Origin: Flavobacteriaceae bacterium
GTDB lineage: Bacteria; Bacteroidota; Bacteroidia; Flavobacteriales; Flavobacteriaceae
DNA: 40,574 nt
Assembly: GCA_022425945.1 (NCBI GenBank)
Contig: JAKMEK010000045.1
Location: 1 to 40,574, forward strand
Direction of reading: 5' to 3'
This document shows, piece after piece, positions 15,127-23,069 of this stretch (position 1 is its first letter; each line of letters begins with the position of its first letter). The notes under the pieces are model-generated. The model searched no databases, was not told the origin of the DNA, and worked only from the letters and a program-made list of their open reading frames with translations. A program made the position numbers and the translations under genes.

Positions 15127-16764
15127 TCAGCCTTTCAAACGTTTTAATAAGGCTGTTGTTGACCCGTCGTGGGGAGCAATTGTATCGCCAGAAATATCTT
15201 CTAAAACTTTATTGGCCAATTGTTTTCCCAATTCTACACCCCATTGGTCGTAACTAAAAATGTTCCAAAGAATTCCCTGCACAAAAATTTTCTGTTCATA
15301 CATGGCAATCAATTTTCCAATACTCTCTGGACTAAGTTTCTCAATTAAAAGTGTATTGGTGGGTTTGTTCCCTTCGAAAACTTTAAAGGGTGCAAGTTGA
15401 TTGATCTCGGCTGCATCAAGTCCTTTGGCATTCAATTCTTCCTTAGCTTCACCGAGGGTTTTTCCGCGCATCAAGGCTTCGGTTTGTGCTATAAAGTTTG
15501 CCATCAGCTTGTCTTGGTGTTCTTGTTCCCCATAGAGGGAAGTTTTAAATCCAATAAAGTCTGCAGGGATTAATTTTGTCCCTTGGTGAATGTGTTGGAA
15601 AAAAGCATGCTGTGCATTGGTTCCAGACCCTCCCCAAATGATGGTTCCTGTTTGGTAATTCACAGCGTCTCCATTGCGGTCTACTCCTTTTCCGTTACTT
15701 TCCATAATGCCCTGTTGTAAGTAGGCGGGGAGGTTTCGCAGGTATTGAGTATATGGAATAATTGCTTCGCTTTCTGCTTTCCAGAAGTTGTTGTACCAAA
15801 CACTAAGCAAGGAAAGAACCACGGGAATATTTTCTTTAAATGGAGTGCTTTTAAAATGTTCATCCATTTTATGTGCTCCCAACAGTAGGGCATTAAAATG
15901 ATCAGGACCAATGGCTAAAGCGATGCTTAAACCTACTGCACTCCACAAAGAAAAGCGACCACCAACCCAGTCTTTCATTGGAAAAACATTGTCTGAATGA
16001 ATCCCAAATGCAGCGATTTTTTCTTCATTTGTGGATACTGCCACAAAGTGTTTTGCGATAGCTTCTTCGGGAGCATGGGTCAAAAACCATTTCCGAATGG
16101 TACTTGCATTACTTAGGGTTTCTTGGGTGGTAAATGTCTTGGAAACAATTACAAATAAGGTTGTTTCTGGATCCAAGGTTTTGATGACTTCACGTACATG
16201 GTCTCCCTCCACATTCGAGACAAATTGAACGTTGAGGTGATTTTTGTAGAAGGCGAGTGCTTCGGTCACCATGGCAGGACCTAGATCAGATCCACCAATA
16301 CCAATATTGACTACATGCGTAATGGCCTTCCCTGTATAACCTTTGTGTTCTCCCGAGATTACCTGATTACAAAAACTTTTTATTTTGGCATTCACGGCAT
16401 GAATTTCTGGAACAACATCTAAACCATCGAGATAAATTTGCGTTTCTTCAGGAACACGAAGGGCCGTATGTAGAACAGCTCTATCTTCAGTTTGATTAAT
16501 GGTCTCACCGCTAAAATAAGCCTCCATAGCTTCTTTTAAACCAACTTCATTGGCCAGGTCTTCCAATAAAGACATTGTTTCTTGGGAAACACGGTTTTTG
16601 GAAAAATCAACTAAAAAATCCTCCCACTCAATAGAGAAGTCTTCAAAGCGATTGGTATTTTCTTCAAAATGCTGCTGAAGAGAAATGTTTTTTGTTGCTT
16701 CAAAATGTGCAACTAGTTTTTTCCAGCTTTGGGTGCTTGTTGGATTTATGTTTGGTAATGCCAT
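15127..16764 (-). CDS. pgi: Glucose-6-phosphate isomerase
   Basis: 545 residues, typical for the long bacterial Pgi. Interconverts glucose 6-phosphate and fructose 6-phosphate; the latter is the substrate of GlmS encoded near the right end. The two signatures are present: VGGRFSLWSAVGLSIALAIG (phosphoglucose isomerase signature 1) and GILWNIFSYDQWGVELGKQL (signature 2), as well as the active-site glutamate and histidine region QQGIMESNGKG and HAFFQHIHQGTK. The first gene of a leftward unit would be the upstream M23 or DUF3108 gene, since the M23 stop is only 3 bases from the pgi start. Confidence 0.97.
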   Translation of the reverse strand: MALPNINPTSTQSWKKLVAHFEATKNISLQQHFEENTNRFEDFSIEWEDFLVDFSKNRVSQETMSLLEDLANEVGLKEAMEAYFSGETINQTEDRAVLHTALRVPEETQIYLDGLDVVPEIHAVNAKIKSFCNQVISGEHKGYTGKAITHVVNIGIGGSDLGPAMVTEALAFYKNHLNVQFVSNVEGDHVREVIKTLDPETTLFVIVSKTFTTQETLSNASTIRKWFLTHAPEEAIAKHFVAVSTNEEKIAAFGIHSDNVFPMKDWVGGRFSLWSAVGLSIALAIGPDHFNALLLGAHKMDEHFKSTPFKENIPVVLSLLSVWYNNFWKAESEAIIPYTQYLRNLPAYLQQGIMESNGKGVDRNGDAVNYQTGTIIWGGSGTNAQHAFFQHIHQGTKLIPADFIGFKTSLYGEQEHQDKLMANFIAQTEALMRGKTLGEAKEELNAKGLDAAEINQLAPFKVFEGNKPTNTLLIEKLSPESIGKLIAMYEQKIFVQGILWNIFSYDQWGVELGKQLANKVLEDISGDTIAPHDGSTTALLKRLKG

Positions 16765-16767
16765 AGT

Positions 16768-18033
16768 TTAATTCATTGCGAGTGATGATGTCTTTTCTTT
16801 TTCAAAAAGAAGACATTCGAGTTCAATTGAGATCGGTTCTATATGTGTAAAGAATTGTTTTTTCAACTCTTTGGAAATGGGTTTAGCTTCAGGCAATTTT
16901 TGTTTGAAGGGATCGACCTGTCGACCTTTTTTCCAAAAGCGATAGCATACATGCGGACCTGAGGTGTTTCCAGTCATTCCTACCCATCCAATAACATCAC
17001 CTTGTTTTACATATTGGCCTACTTTTACCTTTCGGCGTTTCATGTGGAGGTATTGGGTAGAATAGGTACCGTTGTGTTTTACTTTTACGTAATTTCCGTT
17101 TCCTCTAGTGTAGCTTGCTTTTTCTACTCTTCCGTTGGCGGTCGCCATAATGGGAGTCCCAACCGGTGCGGCATAGTCAGTTCCCTTATGGGGTTTTACA
17201 CGTCCGTAGTAAGCGATTCTTCGTTTGAGATTATAGCGCGAAGAGATACGACTAAATTTGACGGGAGACTTTAAAAAAGCGCGTCGTAAATTTTTGGCAT
17301 TATCATCAAAATAATCCACAATTCCCTTAATGCTATCGGTTTGAAATTCATAGGCATATAGCCCTTTTCCTCGGTGTTCGAAATAGGCTGCTTTTATTTT
17401 TTCTATCCCTACTGATATGCTATCATCAACAAATTTTTCGGTGTAGATTACCTTGAATCGATCTCCTTTATCAAGACGAGTAAAGTCAATGGTCCAAGCA
17501 TATACATCGGAAAGGAAATAGGTGAGGTTAACATTGTAACCACTGTTCTGCATGGTTTCGTAAAGAGAGCTTTGTATCGTTCCGGTTGCTTGTAATTCGA
17601 CTGTTCGAATAGGTTTTTTGACCTGTTTTCCGTAAATACTATCACTCAGTTGAATAACGCTATAACCCAATGCATCGGGGTGATAAATAAAGGCTTTTGG
17701 AGTGCTAACGCTATCATTTTTACTGTACAATAGGGTGTAGGGTTTTCCTAGCTGAAGTTTTCGAACACTTACTTTTCCTTTGATTTTTTGCAGCACTTCA
17801 TACACCTGAGGGTAATCTATTCCATTGCGTTCCAAAATTGCACCAAAGGTATCACCACGTTTTATTTTTAATTGCTTAGCAGTATATTGATTAAAGTCAA
17901 AGCCATAACGCATGTCGGGCTCAATTTCTGCCACTGTTTGGGCTTCTTTTTCTTCTTCTACGTGGGGTTTGGTTTTGTTACCACAACCCAATAGACCAAG
18001 ACATAGTATGAGAGAAAAAAGGTGTATTCGCAT
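16768..18033 (-). CDS. M23 (LytM-type) peptidase, lipoprotein
   Basis: 421 residues. The N-terminus MRIHLFSLILCLGLLGCGNK has a lipobox with the lipidated cysteine at C17, so the protein is membrane-anchored. A linker and a LysM/OapA-like region (about 45-105) precede a central region and the C-terminal M23 domain (about 275-377). Zinc and catalytic residues visible are H282-x3-D286 (HKGTDY), H330 (QYLHMK) and H361. The usual HxH pair is H361-V-C363 (GPHVCYRFW), so the third zinc ligand would be a cysteine; from memory this variant recurs in flavobacterial relatives. It probably cleaves peptidoglycan crosslinks or activates an amidase. It is followed by pgi after 3 bases. Confidence 0.92.
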   Translation of the reverse strand: MRIHLFSLILCLGLLGCGNKTKPHVEEEKEAQTVAEIEPDMRYGFDFNQYTAKQLKIKRGDTFGAILERNGIDYPQVYEVLQKIKGKVSVRKLQLGKPYTLLYSKNDSVSTPKAFIYHPDALGYSVIQLSDSIYGKQVKKPIRTVELQATGTIQSSLYETMQNSGYNVNLTYFLSDVYAWTIDFTRLDKGDRFKVIYTEKFVDDSISVGIEKIKAAYFEHRGKGLYAYEFQTDSIKGIVDYFDDNAKNLRRAFLKSPVKFSRISSRYNLKRRIAYYGRVKPHKGTDYAAPVGTPIMATANGRVEKASYTRGNGNYVKVKHNGTYSTQYLHMKRRKVKVGQYVKQGDVIGWVGMTGNTSGPHVCYRFWKKGRQVDPFKQKLPEAKPISKELKKQFFTHIEPISIELECLLFEKEKTSSLAMN

Positions 18034-18108
18034 ATCGAGAACAAATTTCGCAAACTTTTAAGGGGGAGGAAAGCCTTTTAACGCTTTTATTACAAAAGTT
18101 AACAACAG

Positions 18109-18918
18109 TTATTGTACGATTATTTCAAAGGGATGTCGGAGGTTTTTAACGTTTTCTAAATCACAATCAATTGATCCTACGCGAAGATCTGCCCGCAATT
18201 TAATGGGGAGTTTATTCGCATCATCACTCACCCAGAGGGTTACACTTTCTTGCTCACTAAAAACACGTCCACTTTGGACAAAGGGCCGAAGCTTTAGGCA
18301 ACGCACTTTCCCAAATTTGGTATCAAGAGTCTCTTTGCCTAGAAAGCGCAGTTTAAAAAGGTAGTTTTCATCATCGAAAAACATGTTGAGGGAAATGTCT
18401 TCTCCCTCCACTAATTGGTCGGTTGCATAAAAATTGCGCAAGTAGTAGAAGGCGGAAATGAGATCTTGGGCATTCTCATTGATGCTGTGTTGCGCTTTTT
18501 TCTTTTTCTTTTTATTGTTCACTTTTGCGATTTTGCTCTGGTGATCAAAATCAATTTCTACATCCTTGGTATAACCCCCTTCGTCGATGTCGCGAATAAA
18601 CTTTCGCGGTAAGCCATCTTGCTGTCCAAAATAGCTCTGATAATAATCCTCTACTTTAAAAAAAAATCGCGCTAAACCGGTCGTTCTCCCATAACCTTTG
18701 GCATGAAAAACAGGAACTAAATCCAGGGTGTCGGCTTTTAGTTCAAGGGTAATTCGGCTGGCGTTGAAAACACCATAATGAATACGAAACTCAAACCACT
18801 CCCCATCTTTAAAGGCTTCTAAAGGCTCTTCTTTTGGCAACAAGTTGTTTTCTTGTGCATAACCACAGTAAAGCGGAAAAACGAGTAAAAGGAGTACAAT
18901 TGTTTTTTTCATAAGCAT
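18109..18918 (-). CDS. DUF3108 domain secreted protein
   Basis: 269 residues with an N-terminal signal peptide (KKTIVLLLLVFPLYCGYAQ; cleavage probably before QE), and a DUF3108 domain over most of the mature part, with FKDGEWFEFRIHYGVFNASR (about 35-54) and RFFFKVEDYYQSYFG. The predicted fold is a beta-barrel of the lipocalin-like type found in the envelope; its function is not known. A lysine stretch KKKKKKAQ lies at about 136-143. The start may be the ATG at 18918 or the one at 18912 (two codons later, MKKTIV), and both give the same signal peptide. It lies 75 bases upstream of the M23 gene and is followed by it in the same direction. Confidence 0.88.
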   Translation of the reverse strand: MLMKKTIVLLLLVFPLYCGYAQENNLLPKEEPLEAFKDGEWFEFRIHYGVFNASRITLELKADTLDLVPVFHAKGYGRTTGLARFFFKVEDYYQSYFGQQDGLPRKFIRDIDEGGYTKDVEIDFDHQSKIAKVNNKKKKKKAQHSINENAQDLISAFYYLRNFYATDQLVEGEDISLNMFFDDENYLFKLRFLGKETLDTKFGKVRCLKLRPFVQSGRVFSEQESVTLWVSDDANKLPIKLRADLRVGSIDCDLENVKNLRHPFEIIVQ

Positions 18919-18974
18919 GCTCTTGAAAGCAATTTACTCAAAGCAATTAAGCTATCCAATGCTTTAAATCTTAA

Positions 18975-20777
18975 TTAACTTTTATTGTTTTGCTGTAAAA
19001 AGTCAAACAACTGTTTTCCTTTCTTTTCTCCAAGAACAGCCACTAGTTCGTTCACGGGTGTTTCTTTGATGCGTTTAAAGGACTTGAATTTTCGTATCAA
19101 GGTCTCTTTTGTTTTAGGGCCAATTCCAGGAATTGCGTCTAGTCCAGATTTGAGGGCACCTTTACTGCGTTTGTTTCGGTGTAAGGTAATGCCAAAACGG
19201 TGGGCTTCATTGCGTAAGAATTGAATGACTTTTAAACTTTCTGATTTTTTATCAAGATAAAGGGGAATTGGGTCTTCCGGAAAATAGATTTCCTCCAAGC
19301 GCTTGGCGATTCCAACAATGGCTATTTTTCCCCTCAAGCCCAAAAGATCTAAACTTTTTAGGGCAGAGGACAACTGTCCTTTTCCTCCGTCGATGATGAT
19401 GAGTTGGGGCAAGGACTTCCCTTCGTCCATTAGGCGCTTGTAACGTCTAAAGACCACTTCTTCCATGGAGGCAAAATCATCGGGTCCTTCAACTGTTTTG
19501 ATGTTGTAGTGACGATAATCTTTTTTATAGGGTTTCCCATTGCGAAAGACCACACAGGCTGCAACGGGGTTAGATCCTTGAAGGTTGGAGTTGTCAAAAC
19601 ATTCGATATGTCTGGGCTCTTCAGACAAACGTAAATCGGCTTTTATTTGCGTCATTAGGCGATTGGTGTGACGATCGGGATCAACAATCTGCATTTGCTT
19701 GAAGCGTTCCATTCGGAAGTATTTAGCATTGCGTTCAGACAAGTCAATCAAATGTTTTTTATCTCCTAATTGCGGTACAGTTACCTTTATTTTTTTCCCC
19801 AAATCGAGCACAAAAGGAAGGTATACCTCTGGAGATAGCGAGTGAAAGCGTTGACGAATTTCGATGATGGCTAACGACAATAGTTCTTCAGGACTTTCAT
19901 CTAGTTTCTTTTTGATTTCAATGGTATGTGATCGAATAATTGCTCCATGCGATAGCTGTAAAAAATTCACATAGCCATATGCCTCGTCGGTGATAACGGA
20001 GAACACATCAACATTCGAAATTTTTGGATTTACAATGGTTGACTTTGATTGATAGTTCTCCAGCACATCTAGCTTTTCCTTGATTTTTTGTGCCGCTTCA
20101 AACTCTAAGTTTTCGGCCAATTGATGCATTTGCTTTTTGAAGTTCTGCAATGAATCTTTAAAATTCCCCTTAATGATTGAGCGGATGGCCTTGATGTTTT
20201 CGTCGTATTCTTCTTGACTGACTTTGTCTTCACAGGGGGCATGACAGTTCCCTAAATGATACTCTAAACAAACTTTGTATTTCTTTGCTTCGACCTTTTC
20301 TTTTGAAAGATCAAAGCGACAGCTACGCAGGGGATAAATTCCTCGAATCAGCTCTAAAAGCGTGTATACCGTTTTGATATTGGTGTAGGGCCCAAAATAG
20401 TCCGAGCCGTCTTTGATGACTTTTCGGGTCACAAAAATCCTCGGAAAGCGTTCTTTTTTAATGCAAATCCACGGATACGTTTTGTCGTCTTTAAGTAAAA
20501 CATTGTACCGCGGCTTGTATTTCTTGATGAGGTTGTTTTCCAACAGCAAAGCGTCCATTTCACTAGCAACTACAATGTGTTCAATACGAACAATTTTTTT
20601 TACAAGGATTTGTGTTTTCTGATTGTCATGGGTTTTGGTGAAGTAAGAACTCACCCTTTTTTTTAGGTTCTTGGCTTTGCCGACATAGATGATGATGTTT
20701 TTTTCATCAAAATATTGATACACCCCTGGGCTGGAGGGAAGGGTTTTAACCTGTAACGAAAGATCAGCTTGTTCCAT
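18975..20777 (-). CDS. uvrC: Excinuclease ABC subunit C
   Basis: 600 residues, full UvrC length. Makes both incisions around DNA damage in nucleotide excision repair with UvrA and UvrB. Parts visible in order: the GIY-YIG endonuclease domain (about 12-95, with PGVYQYFDEKNIIIYVGKAK), a cysteine-rich region (C...C at about 151-181 including CLEYHLGNCHAPC), the UVR domain binding UvrB (about 205-240), the RNase H-like 5'-incision domain (about 380-540, with ECFDNSNLQGSNPVA), and C-terminal helix-hairpin-helix motifs (about 550-590, with LDAIPGIGPKTKETL). The four-cysteine cluster suggests the iron-sulfur or zinc type seen in many UvrC. It is divergent from the folate ligase gene. Confidence 0.97.
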   Translation of the reverse strand: MEQADLSLQVKTLPSSPGVYQYFDEKNIIIYVGKAKNLKKRVSSYFTKTHDNQKTQILVKKIVRIEHIVVASEMDALLLENNLIKKYKPRYNVLLKDDKTYPWICIKKERFPRIFVTRKVIKDGSDYFGPYTNIKTVYTLLELIRGIYPLRSCRFDLSKEKVEAKKYKVCLEYHLGNCHAPCEDKVSQEEYDENIKAIRSIIKGNFKDSLQNFKKQMHQLAENLEFEAAQKIKEKLDVLENYQSKSTIVNPKISNVDVFSVITDEAYGYVNFLQLSHGAIIRSHTIEIKKKLDESPEELLSLAIIEIRQRFHSLSPEVYLPFVLDLGKKIKVTVPQLGDKKHLIDLSERNAKYFRMERFKQMQIVDPDRHTNRLMTQIKADLRLSEEPRHIECFDNSNLQGSNPVAACVVFRNGKPYKKDYRHYNIKTVEGPDDFASMEEVVFRRYKRLMDEGKSLPQLIIIDGGKGQLSSALKSLDLLGLRGKIAIVGIAKRLEEIYFPEDPIPLYLDKKSESLKVIQFLRNEAHRFGITLHRNKRSKGALKSGLDAIPGIGPKTKETLIRKFKSFKRIKETPVNELVAVLGEKKGKQLFDFLQQNNKS

Positions 20778-20836
20778 GAAGCAAAGGAGGTTCTAACCCA
20801 AAAATAATGCTTTTCTTTGTGAGCACACTTCATGTA

Positions 20837-21397
20837 ATGGATAAAAAAAAGCTGCGGCAATATTATAAGGATAAACGAAAATCGATTCAGGATGATTCCA
20901 ATGCTTCCTTTAGCCTTGCCATAGCCAATCGACTACTTGAACTCCCCCTTTGGGAACACACTTATTTTCATCTTTTTTTAAGCAGTCGACAATTGGGCGA
21001 GGTAGATACGGACTATATCTTGACCCTTCTGCAGGGCAGAGATAAACAGGTCGTTGTTCCGCGTATGCAAACAGAACACGAGCTAAAACATATTTTATTG
21101 ACAGATGCTACTCTTATAGGCATCAATCGTTGGGGAATTCCAGAACCGCAAGAGGGAATTGAGGTATTGCCCGAACAATTGGATGTTGTTTTTGTCCCTT
21201 TGCTAGCATTTGATGAAATGGGAAATCGTATTGGGTACGGGAAAGGATATTACGATCGATTCTTGGTTAAATGTAAACCGAGTTGTCTCAAAATTGGGGT
21301 GTCGTTTTTTCCGGCTGAAAAAAGTATTCCGCGAGAATCTACAGATATTGGTCTTGATTATTGCGTAACACCCGAGCAAGTGTACTCTTTTCGTTAG
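20837..21397 (+). CDS. 5-formyltetrahydrofolate cyclo-ligase
   Basis: 186 residues from the ATG at 20837 (MDKKKLRQYYKDKRKSI). ATP-dependent conversion of 5-formyl-THF to 5,10-methenyl-THF, recovering folate from a dead-end form. The family signature NRIGYGKGYYDRFLVKC (about 134-150) contains the phosphate-binding loop, and FLSSRQLGEVDTDYIL resembles the substrate-binding region. An in-frame ATG at 20807 would add ten residues not seen in the family, so the shorter start is preferred. Its TAG stop overlaps the lspA stop on the other strand (TTAG, bases 21394-21397). Often called YgfA or Fau. Confidence 0.93.
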   Translation: MDKKKLRQYYKDKRKSIQDDSNASFSLAIANRLLELPLWEHTYFHLFLSSRQLGEVDTDYILTLLQGRDKQVVVPRMQTEHELKHILLTDATLIGINRWGIPEPQEGIEVLPEQLDVVFVPLLAFDEMGNRIGYGKGYYDRFLVKCKPSCLKIGVSFFPAEKSIPRESTDIGLDYCVTPEQVYSFR

Positions 21398-22038
21398 CTA
21401 AAAATTTTTTTGTTGAAAAAAAGTAAAATAGCCACCCCAGAACTGATGCAGGTATCGGCTATGTTGAATACATACTCGAAAAAGGTGTATTCTTCACCTC
21501 CAATGACGGGTAACCAACTAGGCCAAGTCCAAGAAACCAAAGGGAACTGTAACATATCGACCACATGTCCATAGAAAAATGGTGCATAACCTTCTTCAGG
21601 AAATAAGCTGGCTACTTGGCCGTAGCTATGAGAAAATAGCACCCCATAAAATAACGAGTCAATTAGGTTGCCAATTGCCCCAGCAAAAATGAGGCAAAGT
21701 GCCCAACGTAGCAATTGTGGACTTTCTTTTCTTAAAAGAGTGCGCAACCAAATGCCCAAGAATCCAATGGCAAACAGACGGAATAAAGTCAGTAATAATT
21801 TGGCAAAATCTTCATCGAGAAAGGGAATGATATCATTTATTTTGGTTCCCCAAGCCATTCCTTTGTTTTCGATAAACAATAGCTTAAAAAACCCCCAATC
21901 TACAATGGCCGCTTCACCATAAACTGAAAGAGGATAGTTTAGTTTAATGTATAGTTTAGAGGCTTGATCAATTCCGACGAGAAGCAGAATTAAGAAGAGT
22001 GCACTTTGCAGTGTTATTTTGGGAAGTTTAAATTTCAT
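21394..22038 (-). CDS. lspA: Lipoprotein signal peptidase
   Basis: 214 residues from the ATG at 22038. An inner-membrane aspartic peptidase that removes signal peptides of prolipoproteins; several lipoproteins are encoded in this window. Four helices are visible. The catalytic aspartates lie in GNLIDSLFYG and FNIADTCIS, matching the two conserved LspA motifs, and NKGMAWG carries the conserved asparagine. It is longer than the usual 160-170 because of a periplasmic insertion between the third and fourth helices (about residues 130-175, with FPEEGYAPFFYGHVVDML), which is typical for Bacteroidota. A TTG at 22056 would add six residues; the ATG is preferred. It overlaps the convergent folate ligase gene by 4 bases. 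Confidence 0.94.
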   Translation of the reverse strand: MKFKLPKITLQSALFLILLLVGIDQASKLYIKLNYPLSVYGEAAIVDWGFFKLLFIENKGMAWGTKINDIIPFLDEDFAKLLLTLFRLFAIGFLGIWLRTLLRKESPQLLRWALCLIFAGAIGNLIDSLFYGVLFSHSYGQVASLFPEEGYAPFFYGHVVDMLQFPLVSWTWPSWLPVIGGEEYTFFEYVFNIADTCISSGVAILLFFNKKIFS

Positions 22039-22062
22039 TGGATCAAGAAAGTTCAAAAGTAG

Positions 22063-22686
22063 TTATTTTCTGTTTGAATTGATGAAAATATTTCCGCGCT
22101 TACTTTCAAGGAGCAGGGCCGCTTGCTCTTTAGGTGAGTTTTGACCGCTAATTTCCCCTTTGGTAGTCTTGGCAGAAACGCCATTTTGAAGCCCTGTTAC
22201 ATTGATGTGGGCTGTATTGGTTCTTATCCTTCCGCTTGAAAAAGGACTCTTTAGTTCTATTAAACCGTCCTCTAATTGGATGTTCAACTTTGTGAAGATG
22301 CCCTTTAACATCATTTTAGCCGTACCCGCTTTTATACCAAAAACCAGTTGTTCAGGATAGTGTATTTCAAAGGTCGATGCCATTATTTTATGGGCACTTA
22401 GTTTATCGTGAAAAGGGGTAAAGCTAGGGCTTAGTTGCTCTTCAAGTCGAATTGTTTTTCCATCGATAAAATAACGCAGTACCACATCTTTTTGATACTC
22501 TCCTTCAGTACTATGAATGACTTCCACAAAGTTGGTGGTGGTTGCCTGTACGGTTATTGTGTTGGCAAAAGGAAGCACAAGTGAAATATCTTCTAGACTA
22601 GCGGCTTCCCAACGATAACTTTGACGTTGTTGTCCAAAAGCAGGAGCTATAAGGAAGCAGGTGAAAAGGAGACGAACTAAAACTAT
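22063..22686 (-). CDS. Secreted hypothetical protein (beta-strand repeats) with no normal start codon
   Basis: An open frame of 207 codons ending at 22063. The first visible standard start is GTG at 22578, which would cut off a clear signal peptide: the same frame upstream reads IVLVRLLFTCFLIAPAFGQQ. No ATG, GTG or TTG stands in frame before it. The nearest ATG (22694) is in the frame of the upstream dksA-like gene, ATG CAA AAA TAG; a -1 slip on the A5 tract there would give MQKIVLVRLLF, a normal signal peptide. ATA at 22686 is the other candidate. The mature part resembles secreted DUF4097-like beta-repeat proteins (RIRTNTAHINVTGLQNG, ESKRGNIFIN), with no known function. It lies between the dksA-like gene and lspA. 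Confidence 0.6.
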   Translation of the reverse strand: MVLVRLLFTCFLIAPAFGQQRQSYRWEAASLEDISLVLPFANTITVQATTTNFVEVIHSTEGEYQKDVVLRYFIDGKTIRLEEQLSPSFTPFHDKLSAHKIMASTFEIHYPEQLVFGIKAGTAKMMLKGIFTKLNIQLEDGLIELKSPFSSGRIRTNTAHINVTGLQNGVSAKTTKGEISGQNSPKEQAALLLESKRGNIFINSNRK

Positions 22687-23066
22687 TTTTGCATGTTTTT
22701 TGCCTCGATACTCAAGGTTGCATGCGGCACTAAGATCAGGCGCTGTTTTTGAATTAATTTACCCGTTACACGGCAAACCCCATAGGTTTTATTTTCGATT
22801 CGCATCAAGGCGTTTTTAAGATCACGAATAAATTTTTCTTGACGAAGGGCCAATTGAGTATTGGCTTCTTTCGACATGGTTTCAGATCCTTCTTCAAAGG
22901 CCTTAAAGGTAGGTGAAGTGTCATCAGTACCGTTGTTTCCATTGTTCATGTAAGAACTCTTAAGCAAATTGAGGTCTTCATTTGCTTTTTCAATCTTTTC
23001 TTCGATCAATGCTCTAAACTCCTCGAGATCTTTGTCGGAGTAACGATTTTTTACTACTGTTCCCAT
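22683..23066 (-). CDS. TraR/DksA-family protein
   Basis: 127 residues. Similar to DksA/TraR proteins that bind the RNA polymerase secondary channel and modify transcription together with ppGpp. The N-terminal coiled-coil-like helices (about 10-90) and the C-terminal globular end (about 92-125, with NKTYGVCRVTGKLIQKQRL) are visible. The four cysteines of the zinc finger are reduced to one (C98), as is common in the flavobacterial form. The highly conserved segment DDTSPTFKAFEEGSETMSKE (about 48-67) lies at the place of the coiled-coil tip. The gene lies 3 bases after ileS and ends with ATG CAA AAA TAG, where the signal-peptide gene downstream seems to begin. Confidence 0.9.
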   Translation of the reverse strand: MGTVVKNRYSDKDLEEFRALIEEKIEKANEDLNLLKSSYMNNGNNGTDDTSPTFKAFEEGSETMSKEANTQLALRQEKFIRDLKNALMRIENKTYGVCRVTGKLIQKQRLILVPHATLSIEAKNMQK

Positions 23067-23069
23067 ATG

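Noticed and set aside
20787-20836. AGGAGG near 20790 before the folate ligase gene
   Set aside because: Distance to any in-frame ATG of the gene is 16 bases or more, so it does not act as its Shine-Dalgarno.
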